Shown: piece after piece, positions 18,530 through 26,471 of the stretch
How the letters are laid out: every line of letters starts with the position of its first letter
Numbering within the stretch: the first letter of the stretch is position 1
Assembly (NCBI GenBank): GCA_018823835.1
Contig: JAHJHT010000011.1
Location: forward strand, 62,001-126,000
Direction: 5' to 3'
Origin: Alphaproteobacteria bacterium
GTDB taxonomy: Bacteria; Pseudomonadota; Alphaproteobacteria; Rhizobiales; Rhizobiaceae
Length of the DNA: 64,000 bases
Notes under the pieces: generated by a model
Told to the model about the DNA's origin: nothing
The model's database searches: none
What the model saw: only the letters and a program-made list of their open reading frames with translations
Translations under genes and position numbers: made by a program

Positions 18530-19046
18530 CGAGCTTGCCTCCGCCGGGCTTCTGGCGGTCGATGAAGATTGGCTCCTTGCCGAACTTCTGGTCCTCGATG
18601 TCGACGCGGTCGCGCCGGCGCTTTCTGAACTCTTCCTCGCGATGATAGTGGTCGACGAAATCCTTGATGGTCGCCTCGATGTCGGCCGGCATCGCTATCC
18701 GCTCGATGATGTCCTCGCCGCTGTCCTCATAGTCCTGCGCCTCGTAGGGCGAGGCCGTCACGGCATGGACAAACCAGGGCAGCGGATGGAGGTCATCCAC
18801 GGTACGCCTCAGGACGACGAAGATCGCCGGCGCCTGGCTGTTGAAATTGTGCACATAGGCTTCGGTTTCGCCGGCGTGGCAGCTGATCTCGGAAACGCCC
18901 ATGAAATAGCGCGTGACATTCTCGTCGCTGAGCAGCACGTCGCCGGCCGACAGGCCCGCGAAGGCCGGCGTCACGCCAACCGGAATCCAGTAATCGGTCG
19001 CCCATCGCGACACCGACTTGCGCCGCTCGACCAGCACGCCGACCAT
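18522..19046 (-). CDS. DUF3305 protein of the formate dehydrogenase cluster
   Basis: A 174-residue soluble protein with the DUF3305 pattern: an N-terminal strand VGVLVERRKSVSRWATDYWI, a middle YFMGVSEISCHAGETEAYVHN, and a charged tail (HREEEFRKRRRDRVD). It is translationally coupled to DUF3306. The start is uncertain: ATG 19046 gives the expected N-terminus, but the frame is open farther upstream and a longer version ending near 19112-19124 is possible. It is divergent from the multi-cluster ferredoxin gene. Partner function in formate dehydrogenase maturation is inferred from conserved neighbourhood. Confidence 0.82.
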   Translation of the reverse strand: MVGVLVERRKSVSRWATDYWIPVGVTPAFAGLSAGDVLLSDENVTRYFMGVSEISCHAGETEAYVHNFNSQAPAIFVVLRRTVDDLHPLPWFVHAVTASPYEAQDYEDSGEDIIERIAMPADIEATIKDFVDHYHREEEFRKRRRDRVDIEDQKFGKEPIFIDRQKPGGGKLDG

Positions 19047-19157
19047 GATCGAAAGTTCACGTGCCAATGCCTTCAACTCGCTCCAAATCACGCAATCGCG
19101 TTTGCCAATGCCGTCCCAGAGCATAAGGTGTTCCCACGTGGCAACAAGGGTAAAGCA

Positions 19158-21197
19158 ATGGGTCCGATGAAACAGCGCCTGCTGGTCTGCAATTGCGAAA
19201 AGTCCATGAGCGTGGACGGCAAGGCGATTGCACACGGGCTGGGCGTTTCGGAACTCCCCGTCCACACACAGCTTTGCCGCAGCGAGATCGGCATCTACGA
19301 GCAGGCGCTTACCCAAGAGGGCCGGCTCTGCGTGGCCTGCACGCAGGAAAGCCCGCTCTTCGAGGAGATCGCCGACGAGGCGGGCCGCGAAGTGCCGCTT
19401 TTCGCCAATATCCGCGAATTCGCCGGCTGGACCACGGACAAGCAGCCGACGGCGCCGAAAATGGCCGCCCTCCTCGCAGCCTCGGCGCTGCGGTCAAAGC
19501 CGGCAAGGCTGCGCAGCGTGCAGAATGACGGCCTGTGCCTGGTGGCAGGACACGGCCAGGCGGCCTTCGAGGCCGCGGCTCTGCTCAACAGGACGCTTTC
19601 GGTTACCCTGCTGCTCGACGGCGCGGAAGACGTTTTATTGCCGCTCGTCCTCGACTTCCCCGTCTTTTCCGGCCGCGTCGCGAGCGCCTCGGGCACGCTC
19701 GGCGCCTTCGAGGTCGTGGTCGACGGCTACGCGCCGATGCTGCCTTCCTCGCGCGGCAGGCCGCAATTCGCGCTTGCCCGCAACGGCGCCAAATCGACCT
19801 GCAGCGTGCTGTTCGACATGAGCGGCGCTGCTCCCCTCTTCTCGCGCCCGCTTGGCCGCGACGGCTATTTCCGCGCCGACCCGGCCGATCCCGTCGGCGT
19901 CATGCAGGCGGTGTTCGAGGCGAGCGGCTATGACGGCGAGTTCGAGAAGCCCATCTACGTCACCTACGACGCCTCGATCTGCGCGCATGAGCGGTCGCAG
20001 AAGACCGGCTGCACCAAGTGCCTCGACAATTGCCCGCCCGGCGCGATCTCGCCGGCCGGCGACAACATCCTGATCGATACGGCGATCTGCGGCGGCTGCG
20101 GCAATTGCGCCGCGCACTGCCCCACGGGTGCGGTCTCCTACGACTATCCGGCGCGTGCGCAATCCGTCGAGCGGGTGCAGGTGCTGGCACGGGCCTATCT
20201 CGAGACCGGCGGCAAGGCACCCGTCCTGCTGCTGCACGATGCCGCGCACGGCGTTCCGCTGATCAACGCCATGGCCCGCGCCGGGCGCGGCCTGCCGGCC
20301 AATGTCATCCCCATGGAGCTGCATTCGGCAACGGGCGTCGGTCACGACCTGATGGCGGCCGCACTTGCCGCCGGCTTTCGTTCGATCGCGGTGCTGGTCG
20401 ATCCGCGCAAGGCGGTCGAGCTTCATGCACTGAACGAGGAGATTGCCCTTGTGGCCTCGCTTCTCGGCGGTTTCGGGCATTCGCCGGACCGGGTCGCGGT
20501 GCTTGCGGAAGCCGATCCGGACGTCGTCGAGCAGGCCCTTTACGGCTCGCCCCTTCCGGCCGAGATCGCGCACCGGTCCTTCGCGCCGGTCGGCGGCAAG
20601 CGCGACGTCGCGCGCTCGGCCATCGCCATCCTCGCCGGCGCCGGAAAGCCGGGCAGCGAGATCATCGAACTGCCCGCCTCCGCCCCCTACGGGACGATCC
20701 TGGTCGACCGCGAAAGATGCACGTTGTGCATGGCCTGCGTCTCGGCCTGCCCGGCCGACGCCACGCGCGACAACCCCGAAAAGCCGGAACTGCGTTTCGT
20801 CGAATCGGCCTGCGTGCAATGCGGCATCTGCGCCGCGACCTGCCCCGAGGACGCCATCTCGCTGGCGCCGCGCTACAATCTGGCCCCGACCGTGATGCAG
20901 CCGGTGACGCTCAACGAGGACGAGCCGGCCGAATGCACGCGCTGCGGCAAGGCGTTTGCCTCGCGCGGCGTGCTGGAGCGCGTCAAGAAAACGCTCGGCG
21001 GCAAGCACTGGATGTTCGAAACCGACGAGAGGACCGCGCTCATCGACATGTGCGAAAGCTGCCGCCTCGAAGTCCTGTCAGGCGACGGCGCCGACCCCTT
21101 CGCCATCGCGCAGCGGCCGCGCGTGCGCACCACCGACGATTATCTGGAAGCCGGCCGCAAGGGCCTGTCGGTCGAGGACTTTCTCAGCGACGACTAG
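19158..21197 (+). CDS. Multi-cluster 4Fe-4S protein of the formate dehydrogenase cluster
   Basis: A 679-residue cytosolic iron-sulfur protein. Four ferredoxin-type motifs are visible in two pairs: CTKCLDNCPPGAI and CGGCGNCAAHCPTGAV in the centre, and CTLCMACVSACPADA and CVQCGICAATCPEDAI near the C-terminus. Additional cysteines occur at the N-terminus (CNCEKSMS, LCVACTQES), and a CTRCG/CESCR pair near the end could bind another metal. A homologue accompanies DUF3305/DUF3306 and FdhABC in other proteobacteria. ATG 19158 is chosen because AAGGG lies 7 bases upstream. It may move electrons or clusters during FdhA maturation; this is inference. Confidence 0.88.
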   Translation: MGPMKQRLLVCNCEKSMSVDGKAIAHGLGVSELPVHTQLCRSEIGIYEQALTQEGRLCVACTQESPLFEEIADEAGREVPLFANIREFAGWTTDKQPTAPKMAALLAASALRSKPARLRSVQNDGLCLVAGHGQAAFEAAALLNRTLSVTLLLDGAEDVLLPLVLDFPVFSGRVASASGTLGAFEVVVDGYAPMLPSSRGRPQFALARNGAKSTCSVLFDMSGAAPLFSRPLGRDGYFRADPADPVGVMQAVFEASGYDGEFEKPIYVTYDASICAHERSQKTGCTKCLDNCPPGAISPAGDNILIDTAICGGCGNCAAHCPTGAVSYDYPARAQSVERVQVLARAYLETGGKAPVLLLHDAAHGVPLINAMARAGRGLPANVIPMELHSATGVGHDLMAAALAAGFRSIAVLVDPRKAVELHALNEEIALVASLLGGFGHSPDRVAVLAEADPDVVEQALYGSPLPAEIAHRSFAPVGGKRDVARSAIAILAGAGKPGSEIIELPASAPYGTILVDRERCTLCMACVSACPADATRDNPEKPELRFVESACVQCGICAATCPEDAISLAPRYNLAPTVMQPVTLNEDEPAECTRCGKAFASRGVLERVKKTLGGKHWMFETDERTALIDMCESCRLEVLSGDGADPFAIAQRPRVRTTDDYLEAGRKGLSVEDFLSDD

Positions 21198-21499
21198 CCT
21201 TGCTGGGTGCAGAGCGAGCGTGCCCGCTGCAGCGACAGCCGGGCGGCGTCCTCGTCCATCAGGCCCTGGTTGAGCAGCGCATTGATCTCGTCCGACCGTT
21301 TTGCGACGCACTCGTCGACGCTAGCCGGCGTACCGAGCGCGGGCAGTTGCGACGCGCTCGGCAAGGCCGTCACGCGGCTGCTGCGCCGCTCCGCCTCCTG
21401 CCACACGAACCAGGCCCCGATGGCCAGCAGGATGGCGAGAACCAGCGCCACCAGGCGCATCCAGGGCGCGTTGGCAATTGTCTGAGACGAAGCGGTCAT
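21194..21499 (-). CDS. Small single-span membrane protein
   Basis: A 101-residue protein with one transmembrane helix (LVALVLAILLAIGAWFVWQ, about 17-35) and a soluble tail with two cysteines (ECVAKRSDEI and SLCTQQG) that could pair in the periplasm. Family not recognised. It is the last gene of the DUF6494-ligase-DUF6352 set, 11 bases after DUF6352, and its end overlaps the end of the convergent 4Fe-4S gene by 4 bases. Confidence 0.75.
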   Translation of the reverse strand: MTASSQTIANAPWMRLVALVLAILLAIGAWFVWQEAERRSSRVTALPSASQLPALGTPASVDECVAKRSDEINALLNQGLMDEDAARLSLQRARSLCTQQG

Positions 21500-21510
21500 G
21501 GCGTCATTCC

Positions 21511-22560
21511 TTATTGCCGGGTTTGTTCGAGCGGAAGATTGGTCAGCAGGTTCTGCGGCTTCAGCCGGATCAGGTTGTCGGCGGTGGTCGCCAGGCCGAG
21601 ATAGGCGTGCTTGCCGCGCATGGCCGGAATAAGCGCCTCCTGGTCGAGAAACTCCAGCCGGAAAAGTGCCGCCATCCGCGCCAGCCGCTGCTCCTCGACG
21701 GCAACACCCTCGTAGAGCCCGTTGAGGATCTGCGTCGCCTCGGCGTCGAGGCCGATATGCCAGGTCCAGCGCTCGTCGGCGATCGACTGCATGGCCTGCA
21801 CGCGCACCCGCATCTGGAAGAAGTGGCGGATCCAGCGCTCTATGACGCGGGCCAGCGCATCCTGTGCCGGCTGGGTGAAGCGGAAATCGAGCGCCACATT
21901 GAACTGGTCGGCGCGTGCCCAGTAGGTCTCGGCGTTCTCCTCGGTCATCACGTCGAGCGTCACCTCGCGCATCGGCGTCCCGGCCTCGGCGAGCAAGGCG
22001 CCGAGCCCGCCCATGCCGCCGGATTCGGAATACATCTCGACGACTTCCGCATCGGCGAGCATCAGCTGGCCGTCGCTGGTGGTGGCCTTCTGCTCGCGAA
22101 AGAAGAGTTCGGCGGCGCGTGCCACGAAGGCATCCTGTTCGCCGGCCAGCATGTTGGAGCAGATCAGGTGGACGAGCTGCTCGATGAAGACAGGCGGCAC
22201 CCGGGGCGCGCCCGGCGAGAACAGCGCCAGATAGCCGGCCTCGAGCGAACCGTGCTTCAGCAGGTGGTCGCGGTAGCCGAGCAGCAGGCGATAATTGTCG
22301 GCCGCATCGGTATCGGCAATCGCGGCAAGCTCGGCGTCGGACACGGGCGCATCCGGCGTTTCCATCAGCTTCTCGAACAGCCTGTGCTCGTTGTCGCAGC
22401 TCTCGTCGATCGGGTGGATCTCCGGTCGCGTGTAGTAGGCGCGCAGGAAATCCGGCGACACCGCCAGCCAGCCATTGTCGAGCCTGTGGGTCAGGTGCAG
22501 TCCGGCGGATTTCCAGATCGGCCGCAACCGTTCGCCCTCAACGGGGGTCTTCACGTCCAT
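21511..22560 (-). CDS. DUF6352-like protein
   Basis: A 349-residue soluble protein that I match to DUF6352, a family of unknown function found beside alphaproteobacterial formate dehydrogenases. Conserved-looking stretches include GWLAVSPDFLRAYYTRPEI, LMLADAEVVEMYSESGG and GLDAEATQILNGLYEG. No signal peptide or metal motif. ATG 22560 shares one base with the stop of the ligase-like gene (TGATG), so translation is coupled. It is predicted to act in the cytosol with its two upstream partners; role unknown. Confidence 0.82.
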   Translation of the reverse strand: MDVKTPVEGERLRPIWKSAGLHLTHRLDNGWLAVSPDFLRAYYTRPEIHPIDESCDNEHRLFEKLMETPDAPVSDAELAAIADTDAADNYRLLLGYRDHLLKHGSLEAGYLALFSPGAPRVPPVFIEQLVHLICSNMLAGEQDAFVARAAELFFREQKATTSDGQLMLADAEVVEMYSESGGMGGLGALLAEAGTPMREVTLDVMTEENAETYWARADQFNVALDFRFTQPAQDALARVIERWIRHFFQMRVRVQAMQSIADERWTWHIGLDAEATQILNGLYEGVAVEEQRLARMAALFRLEFLDQEALIPAMRGKHAYLGLATTADNLIRLKPQNLLTNLPLEQTRQ

Positions 22561-23309
22561 CAACGCAGGCCCTCCAGGGCGGCCGCGACCGGGATGGCGC
22601 TGGTCACGCCATTCTCGCTGACCAGCAGCCCGCCCTCCTCGTCGAGCCCGAGCATCTGACCGGACCAGAAAACGCTCGCAAGGCGCCCCTCGACCGGCCC
22701 GTTCATGTCATGCGCACGCGCCAGCCAGGACTGGTGGACGCCGCGAAAACCCTCCTGCTGCCAGCCGTCGATCCACGACAGGAAGTGCCGCGCAACCGCC
22801 TCTACCAGCTCCGTACGCTCGATCTCGCCGCCGCCCTCCTCGTGCAGCGCCGTCATGTCGGGGTGCCGGCCGGGCTCGTCTGCCCCATTGTCCGCGTTTT
22901 TCAGCGCCAGTTCGAAGCCGACGATCAGGAAACTCGGCACGACCTCCAGCGCGGCATTCTCCGGCGCGGCAAGAACGACGCGCCCGATCCGGCCGCCATT
23001 GGCCAGCACGGTGAAGGGCCAGCGGAAGGTCAGCGCCAGGTTGGGCGGGCCGATCGCGCCGAGCGCATCGCCGATGGCGACCATCAGCGTCGGTCCCATC
23101 TGCACCGCCCGCGACAGCGGGACGTCCGGTTCCAGCACGATCATCGCGGCGGCACGGTCGGTCGAACGCGACCAAACCAGGTCGCCGGCGCCATAGGTAC
23201 CGGCCGCCGCACCGGACAGGGCCTCGGCCAGAAGGTCACGCTCCGGGTCGATGGCATGGCCGTCGAAGGCCGGCGGAAATACGGGTGCGGTCAGCTCGGC
23301 AACCGTCAC
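22560..23309 (-). CDS. Biotin/lipoate-ligase-like protein with altered active site
   Basis: A 249-residue protein related to the biotin/lipoate protein ligase fold with a C-terminal DUF4444-like part. The segment FRWPFTVLANGGRIGRVVL (95-113) aligns with the KWPND...K-x2-G region of biotin ligases, but the catalytic Lys position is Arg107 and the Asp of WPND is missing. The glycine/arginine acyl-adenylate loop is replaced by GAGDLVWSRSTDR. It may bind rather than ligate a cofactor. GTG start overlaps the DUF6494 stop (GTGA) and its own stop overlaps DUF6352. Confidence 0.8.
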   Translation of the reverse strand: MTVAELTAPVFPPAFDGHAIDPERDLLAEALSGAAAGTYGAGDLVWSRSTDRAAAMIVLEPDVPLSRAVQMGPTLMVAIGDALGAIGPPNLALTFRWPFTVLANGGRIGRVVLAAPENAALEVVPSFLIVGFELALKNADNGADEPGRHPDMTALHEEGGGEIERTELVEAVARHFLSWIDGWQQEGFRGVHQSWLARAHDMNGPVEGRLASVFWSGQMLGLDEEGGLLVSENGVTSAIPVAAALEGLR

Positions 23310-23497
23310 GGAAGGTCAATGTCTCCGGCGACGACGTGGTTCAGCCCGGTGCCTTCTGCGGTCAACACCATCTTCACCTTGAGCTTGCCGGAACCGGCCT
23401 TGCCCGAGCGCACCAGTTCCTCGATCTCGCGCTGCGAGGTGACGCCGACCTGCTTCAGGAACTTGCGCAGCGACATGTTGAAGGCTTCTTCGCTCAT
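23306..23497 (-). CDS. DUF6494-like small protein
   Basis: A 63-residue protein that I match to DUF6494. It has an N-terminal helix (FNMSLRKFLKQVGVTSQRE), then a Lys/Gly-rich and beta-prone half (SGKLKVKMVLTAEG). It heads a tightly overlapping trio with the ligase-like protein and DUF6352. It is a candidate binding partner of the ligase-like protein; this is a guess from order and size. Function unknown. Confidence 0.8.
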   Translation of the reverse strand: MSEEAFNMSLRKFLKQVGVTSQREIEELVRSGKAGSGKLKVKMVLTAEGTGLNHVVAGDIDLP

Positions 23498-23590
23498 GGT
23501 GACCTCTTGCTTTCTGTTGCCGACGCCGGGTCGACGCGAAATCGGCGAAGATCCGGCATCCGGGCGTTGATACGATCGGCAGCGGTCCGG

Positions 23591-23716
23591 TCAGAGCCGG
23601 ACGTTGTCGCTCTTGTAGGTGGTTCCGGCCGGCATTTCGAGCTGCGAATTCAGCAGGAATCCGGCGCCCAGCGAGACGACGAGCAGCAACACGATGCTGA
23701 GGAGGAATGCTTTCAT
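23591..23716 (-). CDS. 41-residue membrane peptide
   Basis: Short reading frame starting with ATG at 23716, 16 bases after the WD40-cytochrome gene: MKAFLLSIVLLLVVSLG is a strong transmembrane or signal segment, followed by a short polar tail containing PAGTTYKSDNVRL. A GGAGATACTGG stretch 4-14 bases upstream provides a ribosome-binding site. Its position between the cytochrome and DUF6494 suggests a membrane anchor or small subunit of the formate dehydrogenase complex. Not recognised as a named family. Confidence 0.65.
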   Translation of the reverse strand: MKAFLLSIVLLLVVSLGAGFLLNSQLEMPAGTTYKSDNVRL

Positions 23717-23732
23717 GGTTCCAGTATCTCCT

Positions 23733-25112
23733 TCAATTGCTGCGCGTGCCGGGCGGCGGCGCGCTTGCGTCGGGCTCGGTCGCCCTCACCAGATAGTCGA
23801 TCAGCGCGTCGCGCCGCTCCACGCTCTTCAGCCGCTGCACCGGCATCTTGGTCCCGGGCGTGACGATGTCGGGTCCCTCGTCGAACAGCTGGGATACCGT
23901 CTGCGGCGTCCACACGATAGCCGAATCCTCCAGCGCCTTGGAATAGCTATAGCCTTCGACCGTGCCTGCAACCCTGCCGAACAAGCCATAGAGCGTCGGT
24001 CCCGCACGATGCCCGCCGGCCGGCGTCAGCGTGTGGCAGACCGAGCATTTGCGCAAGAACTCGCTCTCGCCCGGATCCTCGATGTCGCGCGCCTGGAAGC
24101 GGCGCGGGTAGACCGACTGCACCGGTTCGACCTGGCGGCGTGGCTCGACCTGCCAGCCGATGGCGAAATCGTCGAGGCCGGCGCGGTAGAGGCGGCGGCC
24201 GTCCGGCGTGAAGGAGAGGCTCCAGACTGGGCCGTAAAAATCGCTGTGGTCCTCGACCAGCGCGCCGCTGTCGATGTCGAAGACGCGGATGTGGCCGTCG
24301 GCGCTGCCGGCGGCGAACCAGCCGGCACGCGGCGAGACGGCGATGGAAAGCACCGGCTTGTCGCTCTCGAAAAGGCGCACCGTCTCCTGCGTCTGCAGGT
24401 CTACCACGCCGGTCACCCCGTCGAGCGTGCCGAAGGCGAGCAGCGAGCCGCCGGGCAGCGGCGCGATGACGTTTACACCCCAGCCATGTGCGTAAAGCAC
24501 GCGCGGAGGGCCGGATATCGCCCCGCCGTCGAGCGGCCACTGCCTTATCATGCCGTCATAGGAGGCGGTGAAGAGCTCGCGCCCGTCGAGCGAGAAACCG
24601 ACCGCGTTGACATTGCCGCGGTGGTCGTCGGCGCGCGCAGTCTCGCGCCCGGCCGCAATGTCGAACACCCGCGCCGTGCCGTCCCAGCGCGCCGCCGCCG
24701 CGAAGCGCCCGTCGAGACTGACCGCCACGTCCAGCACCTTGTCGCCGGTATCCCGGACGAGCTTTTCGAGCCTGCCGCCCTTGAGGTCCCAGATCGCGAA
24801 GGCGCCGTCATCTGAGACCGAGACCGCCTTGTCGGTGCCGGGCACGAAGGCCACGTCATTGACGGCGGCCTCGTGACCGTCGAGCCGCGCCACGACGCGT
24901 CCCTCCTCACCGCTCATGTCCCACAGGATGACCGAATAGTCGAAGGACGCGGTCAGTGCCCGCTTGCCGTCGTCCGACAGCGTCACCGCCTTGACCGGCC
25001 CGCCATGGCCGACCAGCCGTTCGGGCAGCACATCGTCGGCGGAAACGCCGGCTGTCGGCGCGGCAAGGTCGATCAGCGCAATCATGGCGGCCAGGCGCAC
25101 CGAACGCAGCAT
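23733..25112 (-). CDS. WD40 beta-propeller fused to cytochrome c
   Basis: A 459-residue exported protein. A signal peptide (residues 1-25, ending TAGVSA) is followed by about seven WD40-type repeats (for example GHGGPVKAVTLSDDGKRAL and GHEAAVNDVAFVPGTDKAV), then a class I cytochrome c domain with haem site CSVCH (356-360) and the probable axial Met423 in GTKMP. Start ATG 25112 is used; a longer frame would overlap fdhC. It sits 20 bases after fdhC, so a periplasmic electron-transfer partner or docking platform for the formate dehydrogenase is likely, but unproved. Confidence 0.88.
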   Translation of the reverse strand: MLRSVRLAAMIALIDLAAPTAGVSADDVLPERLVGHGGPVKAVTLSDDGKRALTASFDYSVILWDMSGEEGRVVARLDGHEAAVNDVAFVPGTDKAVSVSDDGAFAIWDLKGGRLEKLVRDTGDKVLDVAVSLDGRFAAAARWDGTARVFDIAAGRETARADDHRGNVNAVGFSLDGRELFTASYDGMIRQWPLDGGAISGPPRVLYAHGWGVNVIAPLPGGSLLAFGTLDGVTGVVDLQTQETVRLFESDKPVLSIAVSPRAGWFAAGSADGHIRVFDIDSGALVEDHSDFYGPVWSLSFTPDGRRLYRAGLDDFAIGWQVEPRRQVEPVQSVYPRRFQARDIEDPGESEFLRKCSVCHTLTPAGGHRAGPTLYGLFGRVAGTVEGYSYSKALEDSAIVWTPQTVSQLFDEGPDIVTPGTKMPVQRLKSVERRDALIDYLVRATEPDASAPPPGTRSN

Positions 25113-25132
25113 CGCAGAAGGGCGTCCCCGCC

Positions 25133-26323
25133 TTACTCTGCCGGCTGCGGACTGGCGCTCGGTCGCTCGCGCGATCCACCTTCCTGGACTTCCTCGACCC
25201 ACAGCGAATGGTGCTCCTTGGCCCAGTTCAGATCGACATCGCCGCTGCCCATGGCGTCATAGGCGCCCTCCATGCCGACCGTGCCGATATAGATATGGCC
25301 GAAGATGACGCAGACCATGAAGACAGCCATGCCGGCATGCCAGATGGTGTTGAACTGCTGCTCCTGGATCACCGAATAGGGCGGCTCGGGCAGGCCGAGC
25401 AGCGCCGGCACGTCGAGGCCGACTTTTGCCAGCAGGGCAAAGGTATCGCCGAAGAAGCCGTGCTCGAAGGGGAAGAGCAGCGCCCAGCCCGAGATAGACA
25501 GGGAGAGGCCGCCGATCATCACGAGCCAGAAAACGATCTTCTGGCCGGCGTTGAACTTCTTGGCCGGCGGGTGGACACCCTTGGTCAGGAGGCCGCCGCC
25601 CTTGAGCAGCCAGACCACGTCGTAGCGGTTCGGGATGTTGTGGACGATCCACATGACGAAGGCGATCGCCAGCCCCAGCATGAAGGCGAAGGCGACGTAG
25701 TTGTGCGACATCTTCAGGAAGCCGGCCATCGGGCCGAAGGCGTCCTTGCCGATCAGCGGCAGCACGAGGCTGCGCCCGTAGGAAACGTTCAGCCCGCTGA
25801 TCGCGAGGATGATGAAGGACAGCGCCATCAGCCAGTGGCCGGTGCGCTCGATGAGGGAGAAACGCTTGATGGTGACGCCGGCCAGGCCGTGCTCGACGCG
25901 GATGCGGCCGCGAATGGCGAAGAAGACGGCGAGCAGGACCAGCGTGCCGATCATCGCCAGACCGAGATAATCGAAGAAGGGACCGTTGCGCAGCAGCCGC
26001 CAGGACTCGCCCTCGGACTGCACCAGCACGCCGGCCTTCTTGTCGGGAATGGAAACATTGCCCTCGATGCCCTGGCGCACCGAGCGCCAGAGTTCGGCGT
26101 CGGAACTGTTGCCCAGCACATCGCCCGGCACGTTGCCGTCGATGGGCGAGCCGCCACCGACCGATACCGCGCTGTCGGGCGGACGGACGGAACTCTGCGC
26201 ATTGGCCGCACCGTTGAGCAGCACGAGCATCAGGCAGAGGCCCAGCAGGGACGCCAGAAGCGCCTGCATCCGGCGCAGGCCCGGTCGTTCAATGGATGCG
26301 TCGAGCGCCCGTGTCGTGGACAT
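25133..26323 (-). CDS. fdhC: Formate dehydrogenase gamma subunit (cytochrome b556) FdhC
   Basis: Inner-membrane dihaem cytochrome b that passes electrons from FdhB to quinone, 396 residues. An N-terminal signal-like helix ending ANAQ is followed by a periplasmic stretch (40-115) and then an extra helix before the four-helix core. Haem-ligand histidines are in ERTGHWLMALSFII, KMSHNYVAFAF, WIVHNIPNRYD and FGHIYIGTVG. ATG 26323 is chosen for GGGAGAA 6 bases upstream. A 148-base gap separates it from fdhB. This long N-terminal extension is typical of the FDH gamma type found with the TorD/DUF3305 cluster. Confidence 0.93.
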   Translation of the reverse strand: MSTTRALDASIERPGLRRMQALLASLLGLCLMLVLLNGAANAQSSVRPPDSAVSVGGGSPIDGNVPGDVLGNSSDAELWRSVRQGIEGNVSIPDKKAGVLVQSEGESWRLLRNGPFFDYLGLAMIGTLVLLAVFFAIRGRIRVEHGLAGVTIKRFSLIERTGHWLMALSFIILAISGLNVSYGRSLVLPLIGKDAFGPMAGFLKMSHNYVAFAFMLGLAIAFVMWIVHNIPNRYDVVWLLKGGGLLTKGVHPPAKKFNAGQKIVFWLVMIGGLSLSISGWALLFPFEHGFFGDTFALLAKVGLDVPALLGLPEPPYSVIQEQQFNTIWHAGMAVFMVCVIFGHIYIGTVGMEGAYDAMGSGDVDLNWAKEHHSLWVEEVQEGGSRERPSASPQPAE

Positions 26324-26471
26324 GTGTCGTTCTCCCGCTATGGCCAAGGCCCGGAACCGGTTGTGGATGCCGCCGGTCGGAGGAAGCGGTCAACGTCCAT
26401 CGTGACCTCGATGCGGCCGGCGGGTCGTGCGCAACCCGGCAGAAGCCGGGTCACGCCCTTGGGCGGCCTCG

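Noticed and set aside
18207..19157. Upstream extension of the 4Fe-4S protein
   Set aside because: The open frame runs antisense through DUF3305/DUF3306; the ribosome-binding site and family-like start are at 19158.
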